Of a DNA stretch of 64,000 nt, positions 10,685 to 22,239 are shown piece after piece (within the stretch, counting starts at the first letter, position 1; each line of letters begins with the position of its first letter). Both the position numbers and the translations under genes were made by a program. The notes beneath the pieces were generated by a model. The model had not been told where the DNA came from. It did not search any database and saw nothing but the letters and a program-made list of their open reading frames with translations. The DNA is from Lineus longissimus (lineage: Eukaryota > Nemertea > Pilidiophora > Heteronemertea > Lineidae), in NCBI RefSeq assembly GCF_910592395.1, contig NC_088309.1, positions 11,968,599 to 12,032,598 on the forward strand, in the 5' to 3' direction.

Positions 10685-13600
10685 ATGGATGGTGAGCGAG
10701 CTGACTGTCATCTTCAAGACCCCCGTGTGGTCAACAAGAAGACCTATTCAACTCTTTATACCTTGCCAACTCTCCGATATGCAAATGTGGTAAAAACAAT
10801 AGTATTCATTGATGGAATTTCATCACTGGCATTATGGTTGACAGGTAAGGAGAGTGTTCTTCTTTATTGTTCATTGAAAATGAGGAATGATCAAGCAGCA
10901 TTAGAAAGACAGAGTCATAGTAAAGTGTGAGATAAATCGAAACTGACCAAATTTCTGTGCTGAAGTATTGCCACATGAAAAACATCGGGCATTTTTAAAA
11001 ATCGATTGTTCAAGGGAGGAACATTCTTTGATGCTAAAAACTTACATCAGTTATGTTATTGTTAGCCTCACACCTGAAAAATCCCAGAAAGACGTCATGG
11101 GGTCGCCGACGGTCTGGCACTTTCGAAAATGACTCAACAGATGTCTTTCTGACGCACTACAGTCTTGTGATGTTTCACGATGTATATGCAAGTGATGTTT
11201 CTTTAAGAAATTGGGGGGGGGGGGGCAGAGACCTTTGGAAATTTCCGAAGAAAAGGGAAAACTTAAAGAAAAAGGGCTGGGTTAGTGCCCTTTGATATGA
11301 GTAGAAAATGTTTTTTAATTATCTATTCTGAAAAAAGTCTGGGAACACTTTTAGAAGGGGCAGCCCTCCTTTTTCATCTAGAGTGGTAGACTACTTGGCA
11401 AGTAAGGTAAAGTGGTACAATTATAGTTCCAGTACAGCTACAGCCCATACTGTGTTGAAAAAAGCTAGCAGTACACAATAAAGCACACAAATGCTATAAT
11501 TGTAGCGGGGCTATAGTTGTACCACCTTACTTACCTTTTGTTTTCTAGTCCCTCTTTGTTCACAACCACGTGAGAATGTATCAATTTTTTTCAGGTGGCC
11601 TGTCACAGTACTTCATCGACAACATTGTCCATTTCCATTTCCTTGAATCAGTATTCGACCTCGCCCTTCTTGCCACAGTAAAGACAATTTTGGTATTCAC
11701 TCTTTTGGGTTTCTTGGAGCATGCCTCAATGGACCAGATAGAGCGACCGTACAATCGCTCATTATCGACAAAGAAAAACACACTTCATGCAATTTATATA
11801 ATATTTCTGTTGTTGTGCATGGCATTTGCCATTACGAAAGGTGGTTTGATTCTCAATGCTCTTTTGAATGACCCAAAGTATCCTGGCATGCATCTGACAT
11901 TCAATATCCTGACAATAAGCGCAGCTGTGTTTAGTATAATTGAGTTCTTATTGGCATTGGCAAGCTTTGCTTTCATGCGGAGGCTGAAACTCGGTCGGAT
12001 CAAACACATGTATAATGACAACGGACAGGAGGTCGATGAAGAAGGAAAGGTCATCAAGAAAGGTACAAGTCTGAGGCGTTTGGCGACACTTGCCAAAGAG
12101 GTGGGTAACCATTCTGTTTGCCTCAGCTAAATTTCAGCACTTGCGCTACAATTTTGAAAAAACACTATCTATTTGATGTCAGTTTCTTCTAATTGAAAAA
12201 ACTGTGGTAAGCAGAGTACAACGCTATAACTTGTCAGTACCCCTACTATAATTACACCATCATTAAATGGAAATCTGCAAGTACTGCACAGATTTTAACC
12301 TGGAGAAAGTGTCTGAACTTTAACATCATTTTCTTTCGAAGTTGCAGTCACTGCCATTTGACAGGAAAATTTCACACTTTTAGTGTCGGGTTACGGCAGC
12401 ATTTTAGGGCCACTAAAGAAGAAGAAAAAAAGAAAACATTTCTCGTAATAACGACTTTTAATCTCGTAATAACAACTTTCTTTCTCGTTATAACAACTTT
12501 CTTTCTCGTTATAATGACTTTTAATCTCATAATAACGACTTTATTTCTCATTATAATGACTTTTAATCTTAAGTCGTTATAACGAGAATGAAAGTCGTTA
12601 TTACGAGAAATAAAGTCATTATTACGAGATTAAAAGTCGTTATAACGAGAAAGAAAGTCGTTATTACGAGATTAAAAGTCGTTATTACGAGAAAGAAAGT
12701 CGTTATTACGAGATTAAAAGTCGTTATTACGAGAAATTTTTTACCATGACTAGGTATTTTGTATATCGAAAAAAACGGGTTAATTCTATAGTTCTGATGT
12801 CAGGCAAGGGAAAAAATTGTTTTTCGCTTTGAATGAATCTACAGTGCTATTGTATTTTTCATTAAATTTTTAGGAGCTGCCATTACTGGTGTCTGGTTGC
12901 GTTTGTCTCATTTTGTCAAGTGGGACAACCATGGTTGCCCCTCTCTTGTTTGGACAGGTTGTTGATGCAGCACAGAAATCCATGGGTACGTACACAAGGT
13001 GGCCACAGTATATTTCCCGGAAGTTGATGGCAGCATCTTCTAAAGGACCACCAGTCCATGTGTGCTGGTACTTAGTATTTTAGGGCAGCCATCCATCAGC
13101 CGACTTCAGCTCGGGCTAAAAACCGCATCCTAAGGTTCACATATATTTGATGTGAGAGGTTTTGGTTTTCAGTGCATCTCAACAGTGTTTTACAGTGTAC
13201 ATTTCTTTTGTAATGAAGATGTTGAGTTTCTTTTTATGACTCCAGCTCCTCCCTCTGGGAGCTGGAGTCAGTATTGTTTTCGCTCAGGTTTCTCGTCCAA
13301 TCACGTGACCTCTCCAACACTCGATAATGCACTCTTTTCGTCCACGTTTTAGGCCAATCTTCGGCATGAACATGAAATCTAATAAGCGCAGTACTTAAAT
13401 CAGATGTTTCTCTCGCCTTGAAAACATTCCTGGGTAAAATCCATTGAGATTAGCCGAGTTAATCTACTTTTTCCGTGCTTAAAATCTCTGCCGCTGAATT
13501 CTATAAATAGAAACTATTAACATCGTGGCAGTGTGGTTCCCATTGTGCGCCCTCCCACTTCACACCATGTCAGGAAGTTTTACGGAGAGGGAGGGCGTAT

Positions 13601-16600
13601 GTGTAACACTACAGCGTAGAGGAGGTATAAATTGTTAAAGGGGTACACCGTTCGTAATTACTTGTGGTCCAGTTAAATAGAAATCCACTAATACACAATG
13701 CCGTACTGCAGTTATTGTGAATACAAATTTGTTTAAACTTGGTATTCATGGTATTTGTATATCAGTCTACACAACAGCAATGTTGAAATATATATTTAGT
13801 ACGTATTTCCACAATCGGACATTTTTAAATTCAATTACAAATGTAAAAATTTTTAACGAACGGCGTAAGCCTTTAAACCAAAAGCATTAGAAAGTTATCC
13901 GGTTTATACAAAATCAACCAGAAGGAGAAAAGTTGCACTTCTATTTTCAGCTGAACTCAATAAGAGCGTCCTGATACTTTTGGGTGTGTACGCTGGTGGA
14001 ACAGTTTTTTCAATGTGTCGATCATGGACATTCACCATCGCCGGACAGCGGGTTGTTGCATCACTGAGGCAGCGTCTCTTTGCCAGGGTCATCATTCAAG
14101 ATATTGCCTTCTTTGATGTCACAAGGTACGATAGATTAATGTTTTGCACAGACAAATTTCTCTTAAGAACTGCTCTTGCTCTTGTGCGGTACTGAACAAT
14201 TTAGAGCACTGAATGAAAACTTTGATGAAGCGAAATTGTGTACTTTCTAAATTGTGATTTTTTTGCCCTGTGAGAAGGTAGAAAATGTGTCTACTGATGA
14301 CTTAGCACTGCAAATGTATGCATTCAGATTTCAACTGTCGAGACACTAGACTGTCGATCACACCAGTAGAGTCTGTGGACCAGACACCATGAGCATTACT
14401 GATGTACTGTACAACCTCTTGTAAAAAGACTTTCTCTTGATACAGGCGTGTCTGAATTGTAATTTTGACCAAACCTATCAGTGACAATAACACATTCCAT
14501 CATATTTGTCACATGGTTCACACAGACACACATTTGATATATGTTTATTGTGTTAGCTGCAGACCAGCTGACAGTTTGATTTATGACATTGTGTCAGGAT
14601 TGACCTCAAACAGTCAAACATGACTATTAACGAGTTCAGTGTTTCCATGTTTTGACAGTTTCAATCACTTTTTCTTTCTTAACATCAGAACTGGCGAGCT
14701 GACCAATCGATTGTCATCGGACACTGGTGTCATTCAGAATGCAGTGACTGTGAATATCTCCATGCTGTTGCGGAACATCCTGCAGGTCTTGGGGTCAATT
14801 GTGCTGATGTTTGTGATAAATCCTGCCCTGACTGGTGTGCTCTTGGCTGTCGTACCAATTGTTTCTGTTGGAGCCGTCCAGTATGGTAAGTGCCTCCTCC
14901 CCTGACTCTTGCCCACAGTACCCATTGTGTCAGTAGGAACCATCCTATGGTAAGTGCCACCTGCCCTGAGTGGTGTACTCTTCCCTACACTACCCATTGT
15001 GTCAGTAGGAACCATCCTATGGTAAGTGCCACCTGCCCTGAATGGTGTACTCTTCCCTACAGTACCCATTGTGTCAGTAGGAACCATCCTATGGTAAGTG
15101 CCACCTGCCCTGAGTGGTGTACTCTTCCCTACACTACCCATTGTGTCAGTAGGAACCATCCTATGGTAAGTGCCACCTGCCCTGAGTGGTGTACTCTTCC
15201 CTACAGTACCCATTGTGTCAATAGGAACCATCCTATGGTAAGTGCCACCTGCCCTGAGTGGTGTACTCTTCCCTACAGTACCCATTGTGTCAATAGGAAC
15301 CATCCTATAGTAAGTGCCACCTGCCCTGAGTGGTGTACTCTTCCCTACACTACCCATTGTGTCAGTAGGAACCATCCTATGGTAAGTGCCACCTGCCCTG
15401 AGTGGTGTACTCTTCCCTACACTACCCATTGTGTCAGTAGGAACCATCCTATGGTAAGTGCCACCTGCCCTGAGTGGTGAATTCTTCCCTACAGTACCCA
15501 TTGTGTCAGTAGGAACCATCCTATGGTAAGTGCCACCTGCCCTGAGTGGTGAATTCTTCCCTACAGTACCCATTGTGTCAGTAGGAACCATCCTATGGTA
15601 AGTGCCACCTGCCCTGAATGGTGTACTCTTCCCTACAGTACCCATTGTGTCAATAGGAACCATCCTATAGTAAGTGCCATCTGCCCTGAGTGGTGAACTC
15701 TTCCCTACACTACCCATTGTGTCAGTAGGAACCATCCTATGGTAAGTGCCACCTGCCCTGAATGGTGTACTCTTCCCTACAGTACCCATTGTGTCAATAG
15801 GAACCATCCTATGGTAAGTGCCACCTGCCCTGAATGGTGTACTCTTCCCTACAGTACCCATTGTGTCAGTAGGAACCATCCTATGGTAAGTGCCACCTGC
15901 CCTGAATGGTGTACTCTTCCCTACAGTACCCATTGTGACAATAGGAACCATCCTATGGTAAGTGCCACCTGCCCTGAATGGTGTACTCTTCCCTACAGTA
16001 CCCATTGTGTCAATAGGAACCATCCTATGGTAAGTGCCACCTGCCCTGAATGGTGTACTCTTCCCTACAGTACCCATTGTGTCAGTAAGAACCATCCTAT
16101 GGTAAGTGCCACCTGCCCTGAATGGTGTACTCTTCCCTACAGTACCCATTGTGACAATAGGAACCATCCTATGGTAAGTGCCACCTGCCCTGAATGGTGT
16201 ACTCTTCCCTACACTACCCATTGTGTCAGTAGGACTATCCTATGGTAAGTGTCTCCTGCTCTGCGTGGTGTACTCTTGCCTGCAGTACCTATAGTGTCTG
16301 TGAGAGGTGTCCAGTACGGTGACTGGTACTCTTGGCGATCATAACCATAATCTGTTGGAGGCATCCAAAATAGTAAATTTGTAATGCCATAACCTCATTT
16401 TGTTCGTGTAACAAGATCGAAAAATGTTTTTTGTAATTTCGGGTTTTTGATCTGAAACTGAGAAATTTACAGAAGTCACGGTGTTTCTTGTGTTTTTATC
16501 AGTTTCTTTGACCTCACTTGGTCATGTTTGTTGTTTCAGTTTCCCCAGGTTTTTAACTGGCAGCAGTAATGCTATGAAATTGCTTATTGGCTAACATGTT

Positions 16601-19600
16601 TTTTGTTTTACAATATTGGTGAAATTCGTGGTTTCTTTTCCTGCTGTATTTTTATTTAGACTTATTTTTATCTGCTGTCAGGTATGTTTGTGAAGAAAAA
16701 GCAACAGAAATTCCAAGATCGCCTGGCAGAAGCCAGCACTGTTGCTGAGGAGTGCATCTCAAGTGCACGGACAGTCCGCATGTTCAGCAGTGAAAGGGCG
16801 TCCATCAAAGCTTATGATGAAAAGGTCCAATTAAGTTATCAAGTTGGGAAGATTCTTGCAATAGCTGGAGGTAAGTAAGGGTGCAGTGGAGTACTAGTTA
16901 GGGTGAAAGACTCATTGTCTAAATCAACACTGGTTTGGGCACCACTCTCCCAGGTCCAGCTTGAAGTGTAAGTCGATTAACCCTTTAGCACTCCAGCGTT
17001 TTAATTTTTTTCCATCTGTCCCTCCAAAAAAATACCTAAAAATGAGCAATTTCAACATGAAATTTGTAGTATTACTCGTCAGTAAACGGATAACTCCATG
17101 ACTGAACAGAAGTTCGGCTCAGAACATCGGCTCAAGTAAAACGATGTTTTTATTCAACACTTTCACGTCAGATGTCGCCCAAACCTGCAGGCGTTTGGAG
17201 GGCTGAAGGGTTAAAGCTGAACTCCTCTTCATTTCTGTAACCACTGTGAGCATTTAAAACGACCCAACAAAACATCTGAGGGGATAAACGTAGTTTGGTG
17301 AATATTCAAGAGACTGTAACAGCTGAACTGTTAAAACACCAGCTGAACTCAAAAGAGGGAGACAAGCTGGCACCTCACATGGTATGGTAGTCAATAATAT
17401 TTTCAAATGTGATATTTGCATTTTAGATAGACAGTTTATTAAACAACCTTCTTTGTTTCCATGCAATCATCTTAACTTTCCAGGTGCTTTTGAGGGAGTA
17501 ATCGGCCTTGCAGCATATGGTGCCATTGTGTTGGTTCTGTGGTATGGTGGCAAACTTGTTTTTGAACAGGTTATAACTGCAGGAGTTCTTTTCTGTAAGT
17601 AACAAAAATGCATCAAACCTTAACCCTTTCGCTGCGGCAGCCATTTTTCAACCAGTGCCGCCGTGTGCTGACAGTCGATACCAATAATAAATATTGGAGC
17701 TAACTTTAAACTGAATGGTCAAAACCATTAGAAAGTGTCGCCATCAATACTATTAGGATGAAACTAAATATTCCCAAGTTTGTTTTGCGTATTTAGAGAG
17801 GTTGCCAGCAAGTGCACGTCACCCTCACAACATCATGGGACCATGTACATGACGTGCTATGCACGTCACCCACAGCGAAAGGGTTAATATCTCTATTGAA
17901 CTGAGCCGTGGGCTTTTTACAAAGGTTGAAAGTGTTAGACCTCCACTCCTTTGCATTTTGGCTCCAAAATTTGTAAAAGCGATAAACCAATTCAACTTGG
18001 CTTTGATATCTAATTACGATGATATAGCACAGGCAGATAAGACAGGGCTTTTCTTATTCAAGCTAGGTCCATCAAAAAGTTCCTCTTTCTCTGTTTCAGC
18101 ATTTATGTTGTACACGCTACAAGTCTCGATAGCATTCGGCACTCTGTCATCGCTCTATGGAGACTTCATGAAAGCAGTCGGAGCGTCGGTGCGTATCTTC
18201 GACTTGCTCGATCGAGTCCCGGAGGTACCGTGCCAGGGTGGTGACAAGCCTATCGACTTTGACGGCAGTATCAGTTTCCATAATGTTCGGTTCACGTATC
18301 CATCTCGGCCTGATACGGAAGTTTTGAAAGATGTCAGTTTTTCTGTCCAGCCCGGGCAGATGGTCGCACTCGTTGGTCCATCAGGTGGAGGCAAGTCGAC
18401 CATTGTTAGTTTGATAGAGCGTTTCTATGACCCTCGTTCAGGATCTGTTGATGTAGGTGAGTAGAAAAGCCAAAAGTCCATCTCTTTGTTTAACAAAGCA
18501 AGCAAAATTGTTTTAGTTTGTGAGATAAAATTTAGCCTTCTGGGGGTTTGTTCTGATGAATGGTAGGAGTTATGATAATTTGTCAAGTCCGTCATATTAA
18601 GAAGTTTAAAAAGAAAAACTTATTAGAGGGTTCATCTGGACATGTTATTTCCCTCGATTAATCGGTGGTATTCCAAATGATGAAAAAATGTGCGCTCTCT
18701 AATTTGTAAAACTAATAAAACTTGTTTCTGAGGTAAAAAGAAAAAAAGTGTTGTTTATTTCACAGGTTCCTATAACCTGAAGACCCTGGATCCAGAATGG
18801 TTACACGCGAAAGTGTCGATGGTTGGTCAGGAACCAGTCCTGTTTGCATCCTCCATAAGGGATAATATAGCATATGGACGGGAAGCCTCGCTGGAGGAGG
18901 TAAGTTGTTGGAAGACGACTGTCCAACGTTTTTTTCAGCATAGGTTTCTTCTGGCTACCCTGGTTCCCCCCTACTGTCCGAAGTGCTTAAATATGCTATG
19001 GTATTGTCTCATGAGCTAAAATGTATATGGGAGCTCACTTACTTGACTTTTCATTTTTTGAAAAGGATGTTTGTGCTTAAATTCATGGACATGAAAATAA
19101 AGGTACTGTACATGTTTTTTTAACCCTCAGGATTGCAATAATGTATTATTTATGGTCTCCACACTCTCAGTGGAGACCATCTTGATATCACTGGGTAGGT
19201 AGGTTCTGTTTCTTGTTCTTCTTCCACAAAACATTTATGGAGCTTGTCCAGCGTACGGCCAAACTGCTGAATAGATCAAGGATCAATCACTCCAATCCCA
19301 TTGAAGGAAATTCGATGCATGGAATATCACAAAAAGATTTTCAATATTCTCATTATTTCCATGACTTTGAAGGACTTTGAAGCATTTTTTGCTCAGATAT
19401 CGTCTTCTCCCAACATGCCGAAGCCGCGATTCAATCTGACATGCGCAGAGGCGAGATTCTGACACATTTGCATAAGCTCCGCCCCATCATAATGACGTCA
19501 TTCTTCTCATGGCCGAACCGATCCACATGGAGTTGGTCGAGCGAAGAACGCGTTAGCAGTTTAGTGACTGTTGAATGTAGAAATCAAGGGTAGGGGAGCC

Positions 19601-21589
19601 AAAGTAATAGCCTTAAATGCTTATCGATAATCCATCCTGCCCATCTAAAATAGTTTGGGTGCTGTTTGAATGATTATTGAGCGTGTTATTTTGAGAAAGA
19701 GCGAGCGTCCGGAAATAGATCATGCGTGAATCGGCATGCAGATAGGCGGAATTTCCTCGCTATTCTTTTCCCCGTTGTTTGGAAACTCTACGCCAACTAC
19801 TTCAACTTTCACTAGTACTCCATCTATAACTGCACCTAGGCCTCCTGGCCCTAGCCCATCACGACACATATCCAGCTCTTATTCCCAAAACCAAACTGTG
19901 GCTTCATATGAAGCAAAATCACCATCCATTGCACAGTTTTCCCTATGTGGGGACCATCAAATTTGCTGTAAAGCAAATTTCTCAATTCTAGTTTATATTC
20001 AGCCTTGCCATAGTCGTATTTTACCAATATAAATCTAACTATGATGTTGTTGCCTTCCAGGTGATAGAGGCATCAAAGCAAGCCAATGCCCATGACTTCA
20101 TCCTGTCATTTGATGAAGGGTATGATACATTAGTGGGTGAGAGGGGTGTCAGGTTGTCTGGAGGACAGAAACAGAGGGTTGCTATAGCCAGGGCACTCAT
20201 AATGAATCCTGATGTATTACTCTTGGATGAGGTAGGTGTTTTTGGCTTAATAGAAATGTGTTACAATCTATTCATTGGGTGCATAAAGACATGAGTTGTA
20301 CAGCTACTGCCACATGTTGGAAACCCCTGTTTGAGACCATTAACAGGAATTGCTATGAGAAGTCGGTTAGTGTTTTATTTGGTCGCAGAAATGTAGAAAT
20401 CATGTTGGTTGCAAAATTATATTTAAGGAAAAACCAAACTTTGGTTTTGCAAAGTTGCCAGGCTCATTTTGAGTAACTTTCCACCTATTTCAGGCAACAA
20501 GTGCTTTGGATGCAGAAAGTGAACACTTGGTGCAGGAGGCTATTGATAATGCGATGAACAACAGGACTGTTTTGGTCATTGCTCATAGGCTGTCGACAGT
20601 AAAACATGCATCAAAGGTAAGGCTGTCTCTTGTCTCTTTCATATATATTTCTATTCAATGGAATTTCAGAAATTAAGAGCTTTTTTTAACACAGAAAAGG
20701 AAATGCTGGGCGGAAATTACATTGTTTAGCTAGTATGTTGTGTGCGCATCAGTTTAAATAGTGTGGTGGCCATCTGGACTGGTGTAACAGTACTGATCTC
20801 TGTCAAGTTTGATAACAGATGCAAGCGCCAGGTATTAGTGAGCCTGGCCAAAAACAAAATGATTTTTATATACAAGTGTTAGTGAGCCTGGTCAAAAAAC
20901 AAAATGATATGCAAGGTGTTAATAGTGAGCCAAGTCAAAACAAAATTGATATGCAGGTGTAAGTAAGCCTGGTCAACACCAGAGTGATATGCAGGTGTTA
21001 GTGAGCCTGGTCAACACCAAAGTGATATGCAGGTGTTAGTGAGCCTGGTCAACACCAAAGTGATATGCAGGTATTAGTGAACCTTGCCAAACATCAAGGT
21101 GATATGCAGGTGTTAGTGAGCCTGGCCAAACATCAAGGTGATATGCAGGTGTTAGTGAGCCTGAACATAAACCAAGGTAATTCATGTAGATGTTAGTGAG
21201 CCTGGCCAAACACCAAAATGATATGCAGACCTATCAAAGAGCAATACAGATGAAGATCCAATTTTTTGAAGAATTGGCCATAAAGGGTAAAAATGGCTAA
21301 AGACAGATATCAAAACTATCCTTGAATTCAACAACATCTGTGATTTATTGGCTATTCTGATGGCACTGTTTTATTCCTTTTTCAGGTGTTAGTGATAGAC
21401 AAGGGACAGGTGGCTGAACAAGGTACGCACGATGAACTTCTTGAGCGTGATGGTGTGTACAAGAAACTGGTTCTCAGACAATTGATGGCAGGAAAGGCAG
21501 GTGATAAGAAAGAAGGGGACAGTAGTCTGGAGCAGTCGGAGGAGGTGGCTGAGTCGGAGAAGGTGGCAACAGTACCTGATGTAGATTAA
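10685..21589 (+). CDS. ABCB-family (TAP-like) half ABC transporter
   Basis: Twelve coding exons: 10685-10844, 11595-12100, 12874-12985, 13951-14125, 14689-14885, 16682-16870, 17484-17594, 18100-18456, 18766-18899, 20061-20231, 20494-20616 and 21386-21589. They sum to 2439 nt (812 aa plus stop), all in phase. The N-terminal ~220 aa carry extra membrane helices, then comes a six-helix ABC transmembrane domain (about 225-520) and one nucleotide-binding domain: A-loop Tyr in RFTYPSRPD, Walker [10 protein letters not shown] (about 576-584), Q-loop VGQEPVLF, signature LSGGQKQR (about 679), Walker B VLLLDE (about 699-704), D-loop SALDAE and H-loop AHRLST. One membrane domain plus one ATPase means it must dimerise. 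Overall sequence resembles ABCB9/TAP and even more the plant TAP2-type ABCB proteins (TGELxxRLSxDT, HEFIxSF-like, VAExGTHDELL). Probable role is peptide or small-molecule export at an internal membrane; substrate unknown. The last 35 aa are acidic and low-complexity. Confidence 0.93.
12430..12745. repeat. Long inverted repeat (hairpin) built of ~19-21-bp units
   Basis: The left half (about 12438-12570) repeats 'CGTAATAACGACTTTTAAT' and 'CTCGTTATAACAACTTTCTT'. The right half (about 12572-12740) repeats the reverse complement, 'AAAGTCGTTATTACGAGAAA' and 'AGTCGTTATTACGAGATTAA'. The centre is near the CTTAAG at about 12570. Each unit itself contains a near-palindrome (CGTTATAACG). It lies in the intron between ABC transporter exons 2 and 3 (12101-12873), so the transcript could fold into a stem of about 130 bp. 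Confidence 0.85.
13635..13876. mobile_element. TTAA-flanked MITE, family 1
   Basis: It starts TTAAAGGGGTACACCGTTCG and ends CGAACGGCGTAAGCCTTTAA, giving imperfect inverted termini with TTAA at both borders, as expected for piggyBac-mobilised elements. About 240 bp, non-coding. A second copy is at 63533-63716. It lies in the intron before exon 4 of the ABC transporter. Confidence 0.7.
14886..16310 (+). repeat. 72-bp minisatellite derived from an exon end plus its 5' splice site (~20 units)
   Basis: A tandem array fills most of the intron after ABC transporter exon 5. Successive CATCCTATGG phrases are 72 bp apart (14941, 15013 and so on). The consensus is closely related to the last part of exon 5 (about 14820-14885) plus its donor: exon CTGCCCTGACTGGTGTGCTC against unit CTGCCCTGAGTGGTGTACTC, exon GTACCAATTGTTTCTGTTGG against unit GTACCCATTGTGTCAGTAGG, and both then reach TATGGTAAGTGCC. 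I count 20 units. All but the terminal one keep a GTAAGT donor (two read ATAGTAAGT). Fourteen have CAG before TACC, and six have CAC (near 14991, 15131, 15347, 15419, 15707 and 16211). The first and last units are more diverged than the middle ones. Open frames along both strands of the array are products of the 24-codon period, not genes. Confidence 0.93.
16977..17214. mobile_element. TTAA-flanked MITE, family 2
   Basis: Left end TTAACCCTTTAGCACTCCAG; right end read on the opposite strand TTAACCCTTCAGCCCTCCAA. Both borders are TTAA. 238 bp, non-coding, in the intron after ABC transporter exon 6. Consistent with a non-autonomous piggyBac-like element. Confidence 0.75.
17620..17887. mobile_element. 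TTAA-flanked MITE, family 3
   Basis: Left end TTAACCCTTTCGCTGCGGCA; right end, opposite strand, TTAACCCTTTCGCTGTGGGT. TTAA borders, 268 bp, non-coding, in the intron after ABC transporter exon 7. The first nine bases of its TIR are shared with the family 2 element, suggesting related transposases. Confidence 0.78.
19152..19180. repeat. Perfect 11-bp inverted repeat
   Basis: ATGGTCTCCAC, a 7-base loop, then GTGGAGACCAT, inside the long intron after ABC transporter exon 9. It may be an internal stem of an unrecognised short element. The rest of that intron (18900-20060) shows no supported feature. Confidence 0.5.
20815..21235 (+). repeat. 38-bp minisatellite sharing the acceptor and start of the next exon
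   Basis: About ten units with a 38-bp period of the form GATATGCAGGTGTTAGTGAG followed by CCTGGTCAACACCAAAGT. It lies in the last intron of the ABC transporter. The unit core CAGGTGTTAGTGA is identical to the 3' splice site and first codons of exon 12 (CAG then GTGTTAGTGA at 21383-21395). The outer units are more diverged. Confidence 0.85.
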
Positions 21590-21782
21590 TGATCTTGACT
21601 ATGATCATTGACTATGATCATCTGAATGATTCTAACACCTTGGCAACCATGTAGAGAATGCCAGCAACAGTGACAAAAGAAGAAAGTCAAAAGTTGGAGG
21701 AACGAATTGAGATGTATGTGTGATCATGAATCAATGGTAGTAGATTATTAGAAAGTATTAGGTGTAAAGATTTATTGTATTA

Positions 21783-21788
21783 ATTAAA
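21783..21788 (+). terminator. Possible polyadenylation signal ATTAAA of the ABC transporter
   Basis: ATTAAA about 195 nt after the stop codon at 21589 is the nearest variant poly(A) hexamer. A canonical AATAAA occurs further on at 23440-23445. Neither can be confirmed without transcript ends. Confidence 0.3.
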
Positions 21789-22239
21789 TCACTTATGGAC
21801 ATTTTGTTGTTGTTATATGTATGATTTGGTCTGCACAGTGATACAATTAAAGTAAAAAATTCAAACATTCCAAACCCATCTTTTATCTGTAATTTATTGG
21901 TTAATTCTGTGTAATCATTCTGCCATACATGTACATGTGGATCATAGTTGAAAATTGGGCTTTTGCAATAGAGGTAGTCTTTTACATGGGTTAGATTTTG
22001 TTTTGAACTTGTGTATGATAGCAAAATAACCCAAGTGAGATTTCGAAGCCAGCAGAACTCACCAGAGATTGGTCTTTGGTCAGGATACCATTGGAAGTTC
22101 AGTGAGGGTGGTTTGTCTTTATTGAAAGCCAAAAGTGACCATGTGTGTTATCAAGGCTAATTTGATCAAAAAGAGTAAGAAGCATCCAACCATTATCAGC
22201 CAACATTCTAAAATACCTTTGAATTCAACGGTTATGGTT

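Noticed and set aside
14734-16221. A 495-codon minus-strand open frame with 24-residue repeats, and matching plus-strand frames
   Set aside because: The 72-bp repeat period is a multiple of three and lacks stops in some frames, so long frames arise automatically. The array lies in an intron of the ABC transporter on the plus strand.
14886-16310. A CRISPR-like array
   Set aside because: Units are contiguous 72-bp copies without unique spacers, in a eukaryotic intron, and they derive from the neighbouring exon.
17859-18464. A continuous 201-codon frame starting upstream of ABC transporter exon 8
   Set aside because: Its first 80 codons are intron read-through; the homologous sequence begins after the CAG at 18099.
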